Made by a program: the position numbers and the translations under genes. Positions 4,180-6,662 of a stretch of DNA of 6,662 bases are shown piece after piece (positions within the stretch are counted from its first letter, which is position 1; every line of letters begins with the position of its first letter). The stretch is from contig JACPGN010000212.1 in the NCBI GenBank assembly GCA_016182435.1, positions 1 through 6,662 of the forward strand, given 5' to 3'. The DNA comes from Lentisphaerota bacterium (GTDB lineage Bacteria > Verrucomicrobiota > Kiritimatiellia > JAAZAB01). Under the pieces are notes generated by a model. That model saw nothing but the letters and a program-made list of their open reading frames with translations, was not told where the DNA came from and searched no databases.

Positions 4180-6151
4180 TATAGCCCGCGTTGGATTATT
4201 GCTCTGCCTGGCCGGCTTGCTCTCACTCTCGGCGCTGACGCACTCGGCCGGGCAAACCCAGTTGCCTCCGCCCTTTGTGAACTTCAACTTCGACCAGGTG
4301 GATATCCGCGTCCTGGTAAAGCTGGTCGGCGACTTGACCGGCCGGCGCTTCGTGATTGACAAAGAGATTGAGGGCAAAGTCACCGTCGTTACGCCGCCGC
4401 AAATCCCGATCAGCGAAGTGTATCCCCTTTTTATTTCCATCCTGGAGGCTTCCGGCTGCGCCGTCGTGGAGCGCGAGGGCATCAGCCGCCTCGTGCTGCG
4501 CGAAAGACGCGCAACGCCCATTGCGCCGGTTCTGGATGAAACTGAGCTTAGCCAAGCCGAAGGAATCATCACCAAGGTAATTCGGGTTAATAACCTGCGC
4601 GCCGCGGATGTGCGCAAAGTGCTCGAGCCGATGGTGGACCAGGGCAAGACCGGCGCTTTGGGCGTCCTGGAGGCCACCAACCACCTGATCATCACCGACA
4701 CAGCCGCGAATATCCGCCGCATCGAGCAGATCATTGCCCAGATTGATAAGCCCGGCCTGGCGCGAACGACCGAGATTTACGTTCTCAAGTATGCCGATGC
4801 GCAAGCCCTGGCCGCCGAGCTGAACCAGGCTTTTGCCCAGGCCGGCAGCCGGCCGGAGTCGCCTGGCGAGCAATTACGCCAGCGCCTGCCCAGGCCCACG
4901 GGGGAAAGCTCCGCCCTGGCGCTGCCCAGCGATGCCGTGGTCGTGGCCGCCCCGCACTCCAACAGCTTGATCCTGGTCGGCGCCCCCGGCCAAATCGCCG
5001 AATTAAAACGGATCATCGCGGCCATGGACACCTTGCCGCGCAGCGGCTACGGGCACCTGCAGGCCATCTTCCTCAAATATCTCTCTTCCGATGAAGCCGC
5101 CAAAAGCTTAACCGCACTGATTTCCAAGCGCGTAGAAAAACCGCAGAACCAGAAAATTTCGATTGAGTCCAGCCTGGGCAATAATGCCCTGCTCGTTGAC
5201 GCCGCGCCGGAAGATTTCAAGATGGTCAAGGAATTGATCGAACAACTGGATCAACCGCCCCAACAGGTCCTGGTGGAAGTCATGATCGCGGAACTGACCT
5301 TGAATGACGGCAGCAGCCTGGGGGCGGAAGTGCTCGCGGGCGGAAAACCGGCCGAGGGTTCCACGATCGCGGTCGGGGGCATGCGCACCGCCGAGGGCGA
5401 AGACAAGCTGATGGAACAGATCATCAGCGGCGTAGTGCCCCAGGGCTTGACCTTCGGCATGGCCCGCGGCAGTTACCGGGATGCGCAGGGGAACGTCGTG
5501 CCCCGTTTTCCGGCCCTGGTTAATATCATCGCCATCCAGCAGAAGGGCAAGTTCAAGATTCTCTCCAATATCCCGCTCTGGACGCAGAACAATCAGCCGG
5601 CGACGGTCACGATCGGCAAGAATATTCCCATTCTGAAATCCACGGTCTCGGCCGGGGCCGGCACGGCCCGCGATTTTATTGAAAACATTGAGCGCGCCGA
5701 CGTCGGCATTAAGCTCAGTGTCACGCCGCACGTCAATCCCAACCGCGAAGTGCTGATGAAACTGAACCCCAGCATTGAGGCCATCCTGGAAAGTTCCACC
5801 GGCGGCAAGGCCTTCACCCCCACGATTGCCAAGCGCGAAGTTACCACGACCCTAACCGTGCCCTCCGGCGATACGATCGTCATCAGCGGCCTCATGCGCG
5901 AAGACGCGGTTTCCAAAGATCGCAAGATTCCGTTCCTTGGTTCGATTCCGCTCCTGGGCTGGCTGTTTCACACTAAGGAGGAAGCCGTCGAACGGACCAA
6001 CTTGCTGATCTTCGTGACTCCGCATGTCGCCACCAACGCCGCCGGCGCCCTGGCCTTGACCGATATGATCAAAGCCAAAACCGCCTTCCCGGCGGCCACG
6101 AATCTGCTGATCAGGCCATTGGAAGAGAATGAACCAAAGAGCAAGCGGTGA
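4031..6151 (+). CDS. gspD: Type II secretion system secretin GspD
   Basis: This protein forms the outer-membrane multimeric channel of a type II secretion system. After a hydrophobic signal segment (about 53-67) ending near HSAG, the periplasmic domains follow: N0 (about 82-158, VNFNFDQVDIRVLVKLVGD), N1 (about 180-242), N2 (about 246-336, with a Pro/Gly/Arg-rich insert near 270-295) and N3 (about 341-408). The secretin core runs from VLVEVMIAEL (413-422) to about 668 and includes VPSGDTIVISGLM (610-622) and KIPFLGSIPLLGWLF (632-646). A short tail of about 35 residues ends with basic residues. Residues 1 to about 50 are unlike any secretin and are encoded by a dispersed repeat. The ATG at 4031 lacks a clear ribosome site, and TTG 4160 is another possible start that would give a shorter signal peptide. 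gspE follows. A type IV pilus secretin is less likely because no AMIN domain is visible. Confidence 0.9.
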   Translation: MKNKNITTDDTDSTDMEWGQLSHPCHQCNPPATLGVALRAGQWLIFWVAGIARVGLLLCLAGLLSLSALTHSAGQTQLPPPFVNFNFDQVDIRVLVKLVGDLTGRRFVIDKEIEGKVTVVTPPQIPISEVYPLFISILEASGCAVVEREGISRLVLRERRATPIAPVLDETELSQAEGIITKVIRVNNLRAADVRKVLEPMVDQGKTGALGVLEATNHLIITDTAANIRRIEQIIAQIDKPGLARTTEIYVLKYADAQALAAELNQAFAQAGSRPESPGEQLRQRLPRPTGESSALALPSDAVVVAAPHSNSLILVGAPGQIAELKRIIAAMDTLPRSGYGHLQAIFLKYLSSDEAAKSLTALISKRVEKPQNQKISIESSLGNNALLVDAAPEDFKMVKELIEQLDQPPQQVLVEVMIAELTLNDGSSLGAEVLAGGKPAEGSTIAVGGMRTAEGEDKLMEQIISGVVPQGLTFGMARGSYRDAQGNVVPRFPALVNIIAIQQKGKFKILSNIPLWTQNNQPATVTIGKNIPILKSTVSAGAGTARDFIENIERADVGIKLSVTPHVNPNREVLMKLNPSIEAILESSTGGKAFTPTIAKREVTTTLTVPSGDTIVISGLMREDAVSKDRKIPFLGSIPLLGWLFHTKEEAVERTNLLIFVTPHVATNAAGALALTDMIKAKTAFPAATNLLIRPLEENEPKSKR

Positions 6152-6162
6152 ATTTTTCCCGC

Positions 6163-6662
6163 ATGAGCGCTGAACCTGAGACATCCGCCGCGGCCGAGCT
6201 CTCGCCCCTGGCGGACCTGGCGCAGAAGTTTCACCTGAGCCTGCTGACCGCGGTGGATGATGCGATGCTCGCTCCCGACCTGGCCGCCGACCTGCCGGTG
6301 GAATGGGCGCGCGCGCACGTTATGTTGCCGATCCGGCACGGCGGCCAACCGGCGCTATTGCTCAACGATCCCGCCGCGCTCAGCGCGCGGAAACATCTGG
6401 AACTCCTGCTCAATGCCGAGCTGCCCCCCGTGCTGGCGTCCCCGGCCGTGATCATGAATGCCATCGAGCGCAGTTATTTCAGCCGCTCCGATACCGCCAG
6501 AGAGTTCCTGCGCAACCTGGACTCCCGCGCGCCAGCGCCGGACAAGGCCTTGCCGCGCAGCGACGATCTCTTGCAGGTGGCCGAGCATGCGCCGATTACC
6601 CAGCTCATTAACCTGATCCTGCTGGAAGCCATCAAGGCCAACGCCTCCGACATCCACGTGGA
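6163..6662 (+). CDS. gspE: Type II secretion ATPase GspE, N-terminal part
   Basis: The frame is open from ATG 6163 to the window end, giving 166 complete codons and two further bases. It begins MSAEPETSAAAELSPLADLA. Residues of about 16-75 resemble the N-terminal domain of type II secretion and pilus assembly ATPases. The end is diagnostic: APITQLINLILLEAIKANAS (142-161) then DIHVE, the stretch that precedes the nucleotide-binding domain in GspE/PilB proteins. Walker A and B lie outside the window. GspE drives pseudopilus assembly at the cytoplasmic face of the inner membrane. A GTG at 6148 in the same frame overlaps the gspD stop and is an alternative start adding five residues; neither start has a strong ribosome site. 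The short gap implies cotranscription with gspD. Confidence 0.87.
   Translation, partial: MSAEPETSAAAELSPLADLAQKFHLSLLTAVDDAMLAPDLAADLPVEWARAHVMLPIRHGGQPALLLNDPAALSARKHLELLLNAELPPVLASPAVIMNAIERSYFSRSDTAREFLRNLDSRAPAPDKALPRSDDLLQVAEHAPITQLINLILLEAIKANASDIHV

Noticed and set aside
4223..5731. Several minus-strand open frames of about 200 codons opposite gspD.
   Set aside because: Low-complexity shadows of the secretin gene, lacking start signals and recognisable domains.
6257..6611. Short open frames at 6257-6451 and 6303-6611 on the plus strand.
   Set aside because: They lie in the wrong frames of the gspE reading frame that starts at 6163 and runs off the window end with clear family resemblance.

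Overview
The window looks like chromosomal DNA of a diderm (LPS-making) bacterium. Lipid A genes (fabZ, lpxA) lie directly upstream of type II secretion genes (gspD, gspE), and the intergenic sequence is full of short dispersed repeats. The repeat style (runs of the CACGGAT motif, which give TDxTDxTD-like peptides when translated) and the gene mixture would fit the PVC superphylum (Verrucomicrobiota, Lentisphaerota, Kiritimatiellota and relatives). This is an impression, not a placement. All protein genes are on the plus strand; the only RNA gene is on the minus strand.

Layout. (1) Bases 2-1447: C-terminal part of a soluble-looking PAS-containing sensor histidine kinase, open at the left edge. 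(2) 1444-1637: a 194-base spacer beginning and ending with related hairpins. (3) 1652-2035: a stand-alone receiver-domain response regulator. (4) 2036-2774: about 740 bases without a protein gene. It holds nested palindromes, an intact tRNA-Ser(UGA) with encoded CCA on the minus strand, a second tRNA-Ser 5' half interrupted in the anticodon loop by a 65-base palindromic segment, a dispersed repeat of about 150 bases, and a 68-base repeat also found before the response regulator. (5) 2775-6662: fabZ, lpxA, gspD and gspE in tight order (gaps of 2, 36 and 11 bases), probably one transcript; gspE runs off the right edge.

How the genes work together. The kinase and receiver probably form a two-component pair. 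FabZ dehydrates (3R)-hydroxyacyl-ACP for chain elongation, while LpxA draws on the same pool to start lipid A synthesis. GspD forms the outer-membrane channel and GspE the cytoplasmic ATPase of a type II secretion system, so the cluster joins outer-membrane lipid synthesis to an outer-membrane-spanning machine.

The most notable signal is in the repeats rather than in a new gene system. A second, inverted copy of the ~150-base repeat lies across the start of gspD and appears to supply its start codon and about 50 N-terminal codons, next to what looks like the older start. A 68-base repeat with promoter-like hexamers and a hairpin sits directly before two different genes. No CRISPR array, transposase, toxin-antitoxin pair or defence system was seen.
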